DNA from: Dipteronia dyeriana | Taxonomy: Eukaryota > Streptophyta > Magnoliopsida > Sapindales > Sapindaceae | Direction of reading: 5' to 3' | Assembly: GCA_032871835.1 (NCBI GenBank) | Contig: CM065302.1 | Coordinates: 682,001-746,000, forward strand | Length of the DNA: 64,000 nt | Shown: piece by piece, positions 44,780 through 56,220 of the stretch | Numbering within the stretch: the stretch's first letter is position 1 | How the letters are laid out: every line of letters starts with the position of its first letter | Position numbers and translations under genes: made by a program | Notes under the pieces: model-generated | The model's input: only the letters and a program-made list of their open reading frames with translations | What the model was told of the DNA's origin: nothing | The model's database searches: none

Positions 44780-47770
44780 GAGCCATCTTCCCGTCATCGT
44801 CTTTTTAATGTCGCTCTCGACACATTAGAACGTTGAGAGTTCCAGTTAGTTTCTTGTATTAGATGATTACTGGGGGATATCCCTGTAGATGAACCTCAAT
44901 TTCTAGAAGTTGATATTTCGGGGCTTCATCCTGACGTCACTTTTAGCCCTGTATCGAGTTTATCTAGTTCTGATTTTGATATTTCTGACCACAAGGTACC
45001 TCTTCGAAGGATGGGAAAACATCAAAGTACAAGTGCAATCCGTAAACACAACTCGGATGATATTTTGATCAGGGAGCAGACTGTCAACAAGAACGAAGTT
45101 GAAGGGGTGTTCAGGGCATCTGGTCTTTCTTTCTCTGCTGACCGCCCGAGTGGGTATGATACCGAACCAAATGTGGTCGGGGCTGATGAGTTAGGAAAGT
45201 ATCGTTCTCGATTTGATCTGCCCATCTCGGTCACTCTGATTCTAGCGGGTGATAGAGCTACGTGGAACCCTCCCCCGGGCCATGTGGCAATCTACGGATC
45301 CATGCTCTGCTGCAGCGTCACTCTTCCTCTTCAGCCTTTCATTGCCTGGTTTCTGGTTGAAGCAGGGATCGCTCAGGCTCAGTTCGCCCCGAATAGTTAC
45401 AAAATTCTGATTTGAATGTGGAACATGTACAGCCGGATGAATTTATCGCCGCCTTCCCCGAGTGAAATTAGGTATTTCTTCACGCTGAGGTAGTCTGGTA
45501 AGACGGGAACTTACTTCTTTATGTCTAATCCGCCAGATTGCTGGGTCCCTAAGGGGACGAAAGTGAGTAGGGAAGCCAATATTTCTGATGACCCTAAAAA
45601 AAGGGGTTTTATATGGGGATTTCCTACATCCAACAAGTTCTGAAAGAACAGTTGGTTTTTTGCCAGAGGGAGTCTCGGGCTTGAAGTTACTGTTTCGGTT
45701 GGGGGTACTCGAATGGTGTTTAAGTTCCCCCGTTTATTCTGTTCCCTCGAGATTTGGAAAAAGAAGAAAATCGAGTATAGTGATGCGGAGCTGACTAGAC
45801 TTGCTCGGGCGGGAGTTCGTACTTTGGGAAAAAGGAGCAAGACTTATCTTTTCATTGAGTCGAAGATGATTGAGTTCGGCTTCTTCGAAAAGATTTCGGG
45901 CAAACACAGGTGATGTAAGTGATTTTCGCAATCTTTTCCTTTCATTGTTATATATATTGTTTTTGCATTCTGACGCGGTTCCTTTTTCTTCTTAGTGTTT
46001 GATACGGACGTCGTCTACGATCTTCAGGCTCGCCAAGTGAAGTCTATTATTCAGGCGATTCGAAAAGAGGCTTCACGTCAAGGCTATGAAGGCATCGCCC
46101 CGCCTGAGTCCGATTAGGAGGCTGATGCGGTTGAAGATCAAATTTCCAAATATGTTTCTGAGGATGTTTTTCAACCTACAGCTGGGGAAACTAGCGGTCC
46201 AAGTGGCCTGACCGATTCCCAGCTGCCTAGCGACAGGCAGAGGCAAAGTGAAGGTCTCGGTGAGGAGCCTGTCGAGCGGTCAGACGCCGAAGATGGAGGT
46301 TATACCTCCACGAGCCAAGTGCCTGCAGGTCCAGACTTCTTCGAATCTTTCCGAGACGATGTCCAGGAGTACCCCGCAGCTGATCTCGGCTTCCACCTTT
46401 TTCGGGGTGAGAAGCAAAATGCAGTAAGCTCGCCGACTCAGCCTCTTAAAGTCCCTCGGGTGGTCTCATTCGTCGACTCCAGCGTTGAAGATGTTGCGGA
46501 TGAGATCACCTCGAGTGTTGGTGCTGAAGCGTCAATAGATGCGGCGACTTCAGATCCTAATAGGGCTTCCCTTACTCCCGAGGTTGGAAATTTGCTGGCT
46601 GAACCCTCAGGGATTCCTTCATATCCTTTTCCGGTTTCAAAACCGAACAGGGCTTCCCCTACCCTTCGAGGTCAAAAATCTGGGGGCTGAACCTTCGGGG
46701 TTTCCTTCGTATCCTTCTCCCCAGGATATGTTGCTGGAGATGTCCTTTGGTCGGACTTTTATCGGGGAAGACCGCTGGAGCAGTTTTCAGGATGGGTCCC
46801 AGACCGAACGTCTTCAAAATATTTTTAATGGCACATCTTATGTAAGCTACCCCCAACTTCTTTAATTTTTTTCTTGTTTACCAGATTTCTAATTGTACTC
46901 ATTTACTGATGGTGGCCGAATTTGCTGAGCTAGTTCAGACGCAGCAATATCAAGCTGATCGAATAAGGCGTCTGGAGGCTCAGCTAAAGGAAAGTGAGGA
47001 TAGCCGAGCTTGGGTTGAAGCGGCTTACCAGAGGGAGGTTGGTTCTGCACAGGGTTTTACCGACCATTGTCTGGCGAAGCAGATAGAGGCTGAAGAGACG
47101 GCTTCTTCGATAGAAGATAAAGCAACATCACTTCAAAATTTATTATCTTTTGCCCAAGAATCGATGCTCAAGGCCGAGCAGGAAGCGGAGCAGTCCAAGT
47201 CGGCATATGAACAGAAGATCGAGGACTTGGAACGCTAAGCTCTGACGGTCGAATCCCTATCTAAAGAGGCTAGGCTGGAACTAGAAATCCACGGGGTTGA
47301 TCGTTTTAAAATATCTCCTGCCTACGATGCCCTTTTCCTTCGGGAGTTTCAACAATAGCTAGTTCAGCTGGTGAGTTCTTTAAAGTTAAAAATAAGGCGA
47401 CGTAGAAGGCCTGAGCCAACTGGGAGCTGTCGATCAAAAATCACGTGGATCGGTCCCCGGAATCTCTGCGGATTCAGATGAGGGAATGGAGAGCCTATTG
47501 CCGCAGCCGAGGCAAAGAGCCTCACCCTATGCATTTAGATGTTCCATCCGAACACTCTCTCTCGACCATCTATGCTAGTCAAGAGTCGGTCGTGGAGGGT
47601 GTGGAGCCTGATGTCGGACTGATCCTAGAAGAAGATTACAGCCTGTGGATGAATGACTCAGTTGATACAATCAGTTGGCCTTCTAACGAGAGTCTGCTTT
47701 GTGAATACGATATGGTGTCAGACCCAAGTATTGGTAAGGGCTCCAAATCCTCACAATCCTAATTTTTGTA
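44780..47770 (+). pseudogene. Tat antisense ORF (PF04195-like), broken
   Basis: The plus-strand frame from 45011 carries VTLILAGDRATWNPPPGHVA, MLCCSVTLPLQPFIAWFLVE and FAPNSYKILI. This is the domain catalogued as 'putative gypsy type transposon' (PF04195). It stops at 45413, then resumes in pieces (SPSEIRYFFTLR, NPPDCWVPKGTK, GRTRM-type block, YSDAELTRLARAG to 45913). After an intron-like gap there is an acidic linker (46100-46690) and a coiled coil (46909-47238, RIRRLEAQLKESED). An acidic tail ends near 47760. Its role in Tat biology is not established. Stops at several points show decay. Confidence 0.82.
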
Positions 47771-47926
47771 CATAGGATTTTTTTTTGTACTCTTAATTTA
47801 CTCTTTTGTAAAGAATACTTTGTAACAATTCTTTTTTGAAAGATGAATAAAATTTCGAGTAGCTTTCTCAACTTCTTGTTTTAATTTTATTGCTCGCGAG
47901 TTTGTGGCTTGACTATGGTTGTTTAG

Positions 47927-48210
47927 TCTTATTAAACTGGCTCTTCGATGTTCAGGTAATTTAACCGAGTATCTTATTAAACCGGTTGTCACCCAAATAA
48001 CTTTAATTACCAAGTATCTTATTAAACCGGCTTTTCGATATTTAGGTAACTTAACCGAGTATCTTATTAAACCGGTAGTTACCCAAATAACTTAAATTGC
48101 CAAGTATCTCATTAAACTGGCTCTTCGATGTTCGGGTAACTTAACCGAGTATCTTATTAAACCGGTAGTTACCCAAATAACTTTAATTGCCAAGTATCTT
48201 ATTAAACTGA
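47927..48210. repeat. 90-bp tandem repeat inside the Tat element
   Basis: Units start at 47927, 48017, 48107 and (partial) 48197. Each holds two half-units with TCTTATTAAAC.GG, AACCGAGTATC and CACCCAAATAACTT/ACCCAAATAACTT. It sits between the antisense ORF and integrase, a common place for minisatellites in Tat elements. Confidence 0.93.
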
Positions 48211-48785
48211 CTATTTATTAACCGAGTCATCTTAAAACAAGCAAGTTTATACTTGTGTTTCATACTCGGTTGCTACCCGAACATTACATCAAGGCTCATC
48301 ATGATCATATGTTCGAGTCCTTACACATTACCAAAAACGTTTCCCTAGTTTTTATGTGCAAGGGTTTGTCGAATCGTTAAGATTTTTGGAATTGCTTAAC
48401 ACATCTATGCATTTCATCGGAATTTTTTCCCGATAACATCCCGAGATGGTGCATCGGGTTTGCCTTTTTACGAAGGTCATTTTGACCTTGCTCGGCTGAC
48501 ATGCTCCTTCGAGCTTCTCCGCCCATTCGGGATTTAATGGTCTCGAGTATTCTATTTGCATGTTCTTATTATCATGCTTGTCTTCCATATGTTCTTATTA
48601 TCATATGCTTTCTTTTGGATATCCCGAGTTCGATGCTTTTCTTTCGAAAATCCCGAGTTTGATTTTTTATTCATAACTGCAAAAATAAATAAAGTTATAA
48701 ATTCCAGCTAATATTTATCTTAACTAAAATTGTTCTGACTAGAAAAAAGAACAAAAAACATTTTAAGGATAAAAAATCTTTAGAT
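48211..48785. other. Tat spacer
   Basis: Non-coding sequence with CCCGAGTT / TCCCGAGTTCGATG words near 48620-48660 and a small duplicated CATATGTTCTTATTATCAT unit near 48545-48605. No gene seen. Confidence 0.5.
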
Positions 48786-49995
48786 ATTGGGTATTGCATG
48801 GTCGGGGTAAAACCCCTCCATTAGGTCGTACAATCTAATATGCCCCATGACCAACTATTCCTTCGATTTTGTACGGACCTTCCCATTTATCAGTCAGGGA
48901 ACCTGTAACTTTATTTTTTGTGTTCAATGACCCCTTTCTGAGTACCAGATCTCCTAGCTGGAATTTTCTGACCCGAACATGAGAGTTGTAGTGGTGAGCT
49001 ACCCTTTACTGATATGCCATATTTCGTATTCGGGATTTCTCTCTTTTCTCTTCTAGCTCATCTAGACTTTGTAATAGCATATCAACGTTCTGCTCTTCAT
49101 CGTATAGCCTGACCCTGGGTGATGGATATGACGTTTCTATAGGAATAACAACTTCTGTTCCAAATGCTAAAGTGAATGGTGTTTCTCCTGTTGAAGTTCT
49201 TGCTGTTGTCCGATACGCCCATAACACTTCGGGAAGCTTTTCAATTCAGCTCCCTTTTTTGGCATCTAGTTTTGCTTTGATTGTGTGCTTGATGATTTTG
49301 TTCACTGCTTCAACCTGCCCATTTGTCTGAGGGTGGGCAGGTGTGGCATAGTAATTGGCAATCTGGTACTCTTTGCACAACTGTCTGAATTTCAAATTAT
49401 CGAACTGGGTACCGTTGTCTGTGATTATAGTGATTGAGACTCCAAATCTATAAAGTATATTCCTTTTCATGAAATTTGAGGTGTTTGCTTATGTGATGTG
49501 AACTAATGCTTCAGCTTCTACCCACTTCGTGAAATAGTCAACGGCTACTATTGCATACTTCGCTCCACCCCCTATCCTGGCTGGCATTGGGCCGATTAGA
49601 TCCAAGCCCCACATGGCGAATGGCCATGGGGACGTGAGGTTTCTGAGTTGCTTAGGGGGTTGTCGGATGTCATTAGCAATCCTTTGACAAGTATTGTAAC
49701 TTTCTGAACAATGTTGGCATATGAGAATAGAGTAGGCCAATAATAGCCTTGCCTGAGTACCTTGTGTGCCAAACTTTTACCCCCGGTGTGGTTTTCGCAA
49801 ACTCCTCCATGGATTTCCTGTAATATCTGATATGCATCATCATTTGATACACATATTTGGAGTGTTCGGGAATACCCCTTTATGTATAGTTCTCCTCCAT
49901 CCAATGTGTACCTGGCTGATCTATACATGATGCGTTTTGCTTGTAAGGATCTTCCGGGAGTACGTCTTCTTCTAGGAATCTTTTTAGCTGAGTCA
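48786..49995 (-). pseudogene. Tat integrase
   Basis: In minus-strand order: a zinc-binding part (YQILQEIHGGVCENHTGG, QGYYWPTL; about 49880-49720), then GLDLIGPMPARIGGG and VDYFTKWVEAEA (first Asp; 49600-49510), ITDNGTQFDN (second Asp) and HPQTNGQVEAVNKIIKHT (Glu; 49440-49270). MLWAYRTTARTSTGETPF and FGTEVVIPIE follow at 49227-49140. The three catalytic acids are visible, but frames change at about 49735, 49485 and 49240. Confidence 0.93.
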
Positions 49996-50161
49996 TCCAA
50001 TTGTCTGGCGGTGTTCGGATTTTTGAAATTTCCAAGTTTCTTGGTTTGGCTGTGCTTGGTTTAAGGAGATGTGCAACCAGAATAGTCTTTGGCCTGATTG
50101 TGGTTATTGCTGATACTAGTTTGGATAATGCGTCTGGCTTTCAATTCTCCTCCCTAGGGAT

Positions 50162-50840
50162 CTAGGTAATCTTATATTCTTTAAATTTTTGGAGGAGCTG
50201 TTTTGCAATGTCACGGTAGATTATCATGCCTTCATCCTTGGCTTGGTACTCGTTCAGAACTTGGTTGACAACTACCAGTGAATCACTAAGTATCTTAACC
50301 TCATCTGCCCCGAGAGCTATGCAGACTCTGAGTCCAGCTAGTAGCGCCTCGTATTCTGCTTGATTGTTGGTTGCTTTGAAGTCGAACCTCATGGCACACT
50401 TGACATCGTCTCCTTCTAGAGTGCATACTACAATCCCTGTCCCGCTGCTATGAGTGTTTGAAGAGCCATCAACATACAATTTCCATCTGAAGCTTTTACC
50501 CAACATCTTTCTTGCTTCTAGGTTCGGTTATGTGAATTCTGCTATGAAATCTGCCACTACTTGCCCTTTGAGAGATGTCCTGGGGACGTAGTGGATATCG
50601 ATTTCACTTAGCTCGATTGCCTATTTGGTTAATCTCCCTGAAATCTCAGGCTTCTGTAAAATCTGTTTCAATGTGCAATCAGTGAGAACCTGGATTGTAT
50701 GAGCCTGGAAGTATGGCCTTAGTTTTCTTGCCGCTGAAACTAGTGCTAGGGCAATCTTTTCTGCCTGTGAATATCTAGTCTCAGCCGGTAGAAGTGCCTT
50801 GCTGGTGTAATACACTGGCTTTTGTACCCTATTTCAGACA
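50162..50840 (-). pseudogene. Tat dual RNase H
   Basis: The first (retroviral-type) RNase H remnant at 50840-50621 reads VYYTSKALLPAETRYSQAEK and IQVLTD. The second, archaeal-type domain at 50506-50162 reads KLYVDGSSNTHSSGTGIVV, TNNQAEYEALLAGL and ILSDSLVVVNQV, with its acidic residues kept. Having both is characteristic of Tat elements. RT upstream is absent because of truncation at about 50830. Confidence 0.9.
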
Positions 50841-51645
50841 ACTCTTGGGTGAGTCTGGTACAAGTTGTGCCCAAGAAAGGTGGGATGACAGTCATCTTAA
50901 ATGAGAACAACGAGCTAATCCTAACACGAACCGTCACATGATGGAGAATGTGTATTGATTACAGGAAACTCAACAATGCAACAAGAAAAGACCACTGTCC
51001 TTTGCCATTTATATATCAAATGTTAGAGAGGTTAGTAGGCACGATTACTATTGCTTCTTAGATGGTTACTCAGGGTACAATCAAATACCGATAGACCCTA
51101 CAGATGAAGAGAAGATGACTTTTACTTTCCCATATGGAACTTTAGCTTATAGAAGGATGCCGTTTGGGTTATACAACGCCCCATCCACATTTCAAAGATG
51201 TATGATGGCAATCTTTTCGGGCATGGTGGATCGTTTTATAGAGGTCTTCATGGATGAATTCTCCGTGTTTGGGTTATCTTTTGATGGGTGTTTGAACAAC
51301 TTAGGGACAGTGCTTGAAAGTTGCGGAGATACTAACCTCGTACTAAATTGGGAAAAATGTCATTTCATGGTTAATGAGGGGATTGTTCTAGGCCATAGAA
51401 TATCTTCTCAAGGAATAGAGGTGAATAGAGCCAAAATAGAAGTGATTGAAAAGTTACCACCTCTGATTTCAGTGAAGGGAGTCCATTGTTTTTTTATGAC
51501 ATGCAAGTTTTTACAGAAGATTTATTAAGGATTTCTCAAGGATTACAAAGCCTTTGTGTTCCCTTTTGATGAAGGATGTAAAGTTTGTGTTTAATGAAGA
51601 ATGTATGAGGGCATTCGAGTTACTAAAAAAAGAACTCATCTCAGC
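50832..51645 (+). pseudogene. Athila-type gypsy RT fragment
   Basis: The plus-strand reading is ISDNSWVSLVQVVPKKGGMT, MCIDYRKLNNATRKDHCPLP, then after a frameshift near 51040 FPYGTLAYRRMPFGLYNAPS, with catalytic loop VFMDEFSVFG and WEKCHFMVNEGIVLGHRIS. The usual F/YMDD is MDE, so the second catalytic Asp is changed to Glu. Connection-region sequence ends near 51645. It meets the Tat fragment head-on at about 50830; both are truncated there. Confidence 0.9.
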
Positions 51646-51993
51646 TCTAAACATGAAGGTCCATCGTAAAGATTTGCTTGCTGGATAGTAATACCCTCAA
51701 CGAGCAGTCAAAGGCAGACGTTTTCCATGAAGGCCGCCGCTTGTTGGTCAAGCTCAGCTTGGCTTCCCATAGGAGGATCCAAAGCTTGCACAATGGCTGA
51801 CTGGTTTGGGACCTAGCCACGAAGCCCGAATTTTCAAATTTTCTTTGGGATCTTTCTTGTCGACGCAGCTGAAGGCTATCCCGATTCGCCTGGCTGTCCT
51901 TGGGAGGAGCAAAGCCTCATAATTCCTGTAAAACAACAAACTTGTGAATATAAAGATGGTGGTGTGAGAGTTTCCCACAGACGGTGCGGAAAG
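51646..51993 (-). other. Internal remnant next to an LTR (gypsy leader-like)
   Basis: On the minus strand the sequence just beyond the LTR at 51994 reads CCGCACCGTCTGTGGGAAAC, a phrase typical of the first bases inside plant gypsy 5' LTRs. This is probably the start of the internal region of the element whose LTR is 51994-53183. It is cut off near 51646. Confidence 0.5.
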
Positions 51994-53183
51994 TGTTAAC
52001 GGAAAATTTGCTCAAGGTGAGAAATTCCAACTAACACCCTCGAGACCACTACCATGGAGGTGGTGGCCGGGGTCGGTACTTTGGATACCTAACCTGCTTA
52101 GATAGAAACGAAAGTTGGAATGACTATAGTGAATGAGAACTTTAATATTGATCACTCGTGGTATACATAATTCTCTCACATACACTCACAATCCCTCAAG
52201 GACATAGGAATGTGGTAACTCCGTGCTTGCCGAATAGTAGATATGATGATGGTCGTGTTCTGATCACATAATTTAGGCCCGATGTACTCCTCTCTCTTTT
52301 TTACTTTGTTTTATGCCCTTTTCTATTTTGTCCATGATCACCCTTACCATGCTTGGCCCTATTTATATTTGGTCCAAGTAGGTTTAAACTCACAGATATC
52401 CCGCCACAATCCTATGAATCCGTTCCCTCCTTATCGGGCGAGATCCGTTATTTAAAAGTTGTTTACTTCTAATTGAAAACGGATTTGATGATATCTTTGA
52501 CGAAGATAAGTTTGATTCCTTTTAGGAATCAAACTCTTGACTTACACGTATGCGAAGTTAATGTAGGCTATAACATAAATGTGATCTTGTGTGTACTCAC
52601 TGCATGATTCTTCATGGAGGTTATCGGGTTAGCTGCACTTTGTCTTGTAGAGTGAGGTAAACCCATGCATTGGTTATCATCTCAGAAGCTTAGGATGGAC
52701 TCGTGGGCACTTACTATGGGTAGTGTAGATTATATGAGATTCTTCTTTCATACCTAGCAGGGACAACGAGATTCTGGAGAGGTTGGTGGGCTTCTATCTT
52801 AGGCTACGAGTCAAACCTGACCTCGATAAGCCTTGGTCTGGAAGGAGCTCACTTTTGTTTGTGTCGGGCTTCGTTTCAAGTGCTTCCTAAGCTCGGGGAT
52901 CTTTTCTCGTTTTCACGGGGTGGTTTTGGAGCTCGATCCCAGGAACCGAGGTTCCTAGGTAGGTGGCCTCGAGAAGCCTAGATTCCAATGTTAGCGTGTG
53001 GGCTCGACCTGATCGTGCCTAGCTTCATCCCTGACAGTTCCGAAGCCAGGCGGTTCTTCCCTACTTCTGTGGGGTAGTTTTATGGTCTGCCTGGGGTCTC
53101 ATAAATGTCAAATTTGGGTTTTGATTCGGGCTAGAAGAGTGGAAAATTTCTCTTTGACCCCTAGCCAAATTTTACTATTAACA
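51994..53183 (-). repeat. LTR copy A (1190 bp)
   Basis: TGTTAACGG at the left and TATTAACA at the right are the LTR ends. It contains the shared words AACACCCTCGAGACCACTAC, GGTGGCCGGGGTCGGTAC and AGAGTGGAAAATTTCTCTTTG. It aligns along its length with 53410-54575 but with considerable divergence. The minus-strand orientation is inferred from the leader-like sequence on its left. Confidence 0.82.
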
Positions 53184-53409
53184 AGTTTAAACCCTGAACC
53201 CTGAACCCTGAACCGTGAACCCAGAACCTTGAACCCGAAACCCTGAAGCAAAACCCTGAACACCGAACCCCAAAAATCGAACTTGAAACCCTAAACCCTA
53301 AACCCTAAACCCTAAACCCCAAAAGCATAAAACCCAAAAAATTAAACCCCAAACCCCAAACCCCAAACCCCAAACCCCAAACCCCAAACCCAAAAACGAT
53401 TTTATCATT
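53184..53409. repeat. C-rich telomere-like array between two LTRs
   Basis: About 210 bp of CCCTGAA, CCCTAAA and CCCCAAA heptamers, with four consecutive perfect CCCTAAA units near 53287-53315 and then about six CCCCAAA units. The array fills nearly all the space between the two LTR copies. Confidence 0.92.
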
Positions 53410-54575
53410 TGTTAACAAAAAATTTACTCGAGATTAGAAATTTCAGTAAACACCCTCGAGACCACTACAACGGAGATGGTGGCCGGGGTCGGTACCTTAA
53501 ATATCTAACCTGTTAAGATAGAGGAGGATTTTGAATGCGAATGCAATAAAAATGAGAGTATAGATTTTTATTATAGACCACGTGTGACATACAGAAATCT
53601 CTCTAACACACTAAATCTTGCCGGAGTACAGTAGCGTGGCAACCTCGTGCCTGTCGAATAGTAGAATACAATGACAACCATGTTCTGATTACATAATTTA
53701 TGCCAAGATTTCCCTTTTATTCACTCTCTTCCTCTCATTCTGTCGATTTTTTCTATATCCTTCTCTCGTTTACGTCGGGAATATTTATACATGGTCCAGG
53801 TAGTTCAAACCAACGAATCTCCTACCATGATTCTCTGAATCTGTTCCCTCCTTATCGGGCAGGATATTTTATTTGAAAGTCATTGACTTGGCATTAATAG
53901 TGGATTTGAGAATATCTTGGAGGAGATGAGTTTGTTTCCTCTTTGGATTCAATTTTGTGCCTTACACGTATATAGTGTTTTAGTGGTCGTTGGAGTGTAG
54001 ATATGATCTCGTGCGTATTCATGGCATGATTCTTCATAGAGGTTATCGAGTTTAGTGTTTGTTGTTTCATATGGTGTGGTAGATCCATGCCCCAAACTTG
54101 GTGTTGGGAACCTGATCGGACCCTTCTAGGTCTTTTGGAACTAGGGATAGCTTCGTGGGCACCCTTTGGTGGTAGCAGGGTTTAGGCAGGCTTCCTCCTT
54201 CTCGTTCGGGTAGGTTTTAAGCTTTCTCTAGCGAAGTAGAGCAACGCTACAGCCTGAACCTGATGTCTTTTTATATCTAAAGAGGATGGCGGACTTCTAG
54301 GGAGGTTGCAAGGTAATTCTGATCTCGGGAAGCCAGGATAGCCATTCGTCAGGCTTTGCCCGAATTCTAGCTCTGGTGTAAAGAGCTCGATCTGGTCGTG
54401 TCGGGTTCTACCCTGGATAGTTTTGAAGCTCGATGATCTTTTCTCGCTTCTAAGGGGTGGATCTATGGTCCGCCCCAAAGACCCAGGGTTCAATAACTGG
54501 TAAACACGGACTTAGATCCAAGCTAGGAGAGTGGAAAATTTCTCTTTGGTCCCTAGCCAAATTTGACTATTAACA
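53410..54575 (-). repeat. LTR copy B (1166 bp)
   Basis: TGTTAACAAAAAATTT at the left and TATTAACA at the right, matching LTR A in order and content, for example CTCCTTATCGGGC (near 53851) and GATTCTTCATAGAGGTTATCG (A has the same near 52608). No internal coding region adjoins it, so it behaves as a solo LTR or as half of a collapsed pair. Flanks GAAAG (before A) and GAAGT (after B) are not a convincing target duplication. Confidence 0.8.
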
Positions 54576-55104
54576 GAAGTCCTTTATGACTTGAACACTG
54601 GTGATTGAGTTGGGGTTCGAGTCAGATTTCCTATTTTAATTAGGAAAATTTCCCCCTTTTATCGTTATCTAAGATCTTGAAGGAAATATTCTCATTAATT
54701 GCATAAGTGACAGGCGAGAATTGATCGGTGTTTTTTCGAAACAATCCGGCTATCCCAGACTCTACCACTGAAAACTCACTCGATCGTCTGCTGTTAAAAT
54801 TCATGATGTATTTCATGTTTCTATGCTTTGAAAATATATAGTCGACCCTAAGTATGTTTTAACCAAGCAACCCGTGAAGTTAAGAGAAGATTTAACCTAT
54901 GAAGAGGAACCTATTGAGATTCTAGATAGAAGGGAACACGTATTACGTACTAAGGTTATTCCTCTTGTAAAAGTGTTATGGAGAAATCATACAGTAGAAG
55001 AGGCGACTTGGGAACATGAAGATCAGATGTGAAATCACTATCCCTATCTATTTCAGCTAGGTAAGTAAATTTCGAGGATGAAATTCTTATACGGAGGGGT
55101 GAAT
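54576..55104 (+). pseudogene. Chromovirus 3' end with chromodomain remnant
   Basis: The plus strand reads KQPVKLREDLTYEEEPIEIL and VIPLVKVLWRNHTVEEATWE (54870-55025), the C-terminal chromodomain-type tail of plant Ty3/gypsy chromoviruses, which guides integration to chromatin. A stop follows at 55030. Then comes a polypurine tract (ACGGAGGGGTGAAT) at 55091-55104. The integrase core upstream is missing. Confidence 0.85.
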
Positions 55105-55540
55105 TGTAAGGTCCATCTCATTCAGGCCCATCTCATTCAGGCCCAATTGAAATGTCCAATTTTAAAAAAAATTGGATAGAGGTGAAAATTAAAAGCCATC
55201 AGGTGAGTAAGCATTGGTGGTCTGTATGGTTGACAGACAGCTGTGAGCTTAGTTAATTGGCTCACAACTTCAGCTGTTTTTCCATACGTATATATATATA
55301 GGAGGATAAACATTGAGAGAGCTAGAAAGCAGTAGAATCAAGCGGAAGAAAGGAAAAAGAAAATGAGAAGTCAACGAAAATCTCTCGTGATTATAGATTT
55401 CAGTTGATTCTTCTTTTAATTACACTTTCTAATTGGATCTTGTGTGATTGTTAGGGAAAGAAGACGAAGTAGGGGAACCTAGCATACTTGGTCCGAATTA
55501 AGCTTGGCGTCTAAGTGTTGAGTGAATTAAGCTTGCCCAG
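55105..55540 (+). repeat. Chromovirus LTR, start only
   Basis: TGTAAGGTCC directly after the polypurine tract marks the LTR start. A short duplicated CCCATCTCATTCAGG unit and a TATATATATATAGG promoter-like box near 55285 are inside. The right end is not found, because the G-rich array begins at about 55536. Confidence 0.65.
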
Positions 55541-56220
55541 GTCCGGGGTCCTGACCCCGGTTCTGTGGTTCGGATTTCGTGGTCCTGGGTTGTGGGTCCC
55601 AGGTCGGGGGTTTAAGGATTGGGGTTCTAGGGTTTTGGGGTCTGGGGTTTACGACCTCGGGTCCGAGGTCAGTGGTCCGGGTTCCGGGTCTTGGTTCCAA
55701 GGTTACGGGTGCCGGGTCCCTGTTTCCTGGTCCGGGGTCCGGGGTCCTGGGTCCTGGGTCCCAGGTTTCGGGTCCCAGGTTTCGGGTCCTGGGTCAGGGG
55801 TCCTGAGTCTCGGGTCCTCGGTCCTAGGTCTGGGGTCTGGGGTCTGGGGTCTGGGTTTAGGGCTCCGGTGTCCTGGGTTAGGGGTCCGGGGTCCCTAGTA
55901 ACTGGTCCAGGGTCTCGGGACCCCGGACCCCGGACCCCGGACCCCTGGTAACGAGTCCTGGGTCAGGGGTCCTGGTTTCGGGGTTCGGGGTCCGGTGTTC
56001 TAGGTTGCAAGTCTTGAGTCCTGGGTCAAGGGTTCTGGGTTCGGAGTTTAGGGTTTAGGGTTTAGGGTTTAGGGTTTAGGTTTTAGTGGTCTGGGGGTCT
56101 TGGAGTCTTGGGGTTTAGGGTCTGGGGTTTAGGGTTCGGGTTTCGGGGTTGACGATTTCGAGTTTTATGGTTTGGGGTTTGGGGTTTGGCATTACGGTAT
56201 TGGGGTTGGGGGTTGGGGTT
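55541..56220 (+). repeat. G-rich degenerate array with telomere motifs
   Basis: About 680 bp of GGGTCC, GGGTCT and GGGTTT words, becoming TTTAGGG (five consecutive units near 56045-56080) and then GGGGTTT. The Gly/Ser/Pro-rich frames on the plus strand are artefacts. Strand asymmetry (G on plus) suggests quadruplex or R-loop potential. Confidence 0.88.

Larger units (their letters stand above)
43421..50830 (-). mobile_element. Ty3/gypsy Tat-lineage element, 5'-truncated
   Basis: On the minus strand: RNase H, a second (archaeal-type) RNase H, integrase, a repeat-bearing spacer, an antisense ORF region on the plus strand, polypurine tract and 3' LTR (43421-44282). Dual RNase H and an antisense ORF before the 3' LTR are marks of the Tat group (Ogre/Retand/Grande relatives). 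Gag, protease, RT and the 5' LTR are absent: homology stops near 50830, where an Athila fragment starts on the opposite strand. All coding parts are broken. Confidence 0.9.

Noticed and set aside
47927..48210. Possible CRISPR-like spaced repeat
   Set aside because: The spacers are themselves repeated, and this is a plant retrotransposon minisatellite.
51754..51978. 74-codon minus-strand frame
   Set aside because: Lies in the leader-like sequence inside an LTR; no recognisable gag motif.
55515..55951. Gly/Ser/Pro-rich frames of 75-127 codons
   Set aside because: They are readings of the GGGTCC array in three frames at once.
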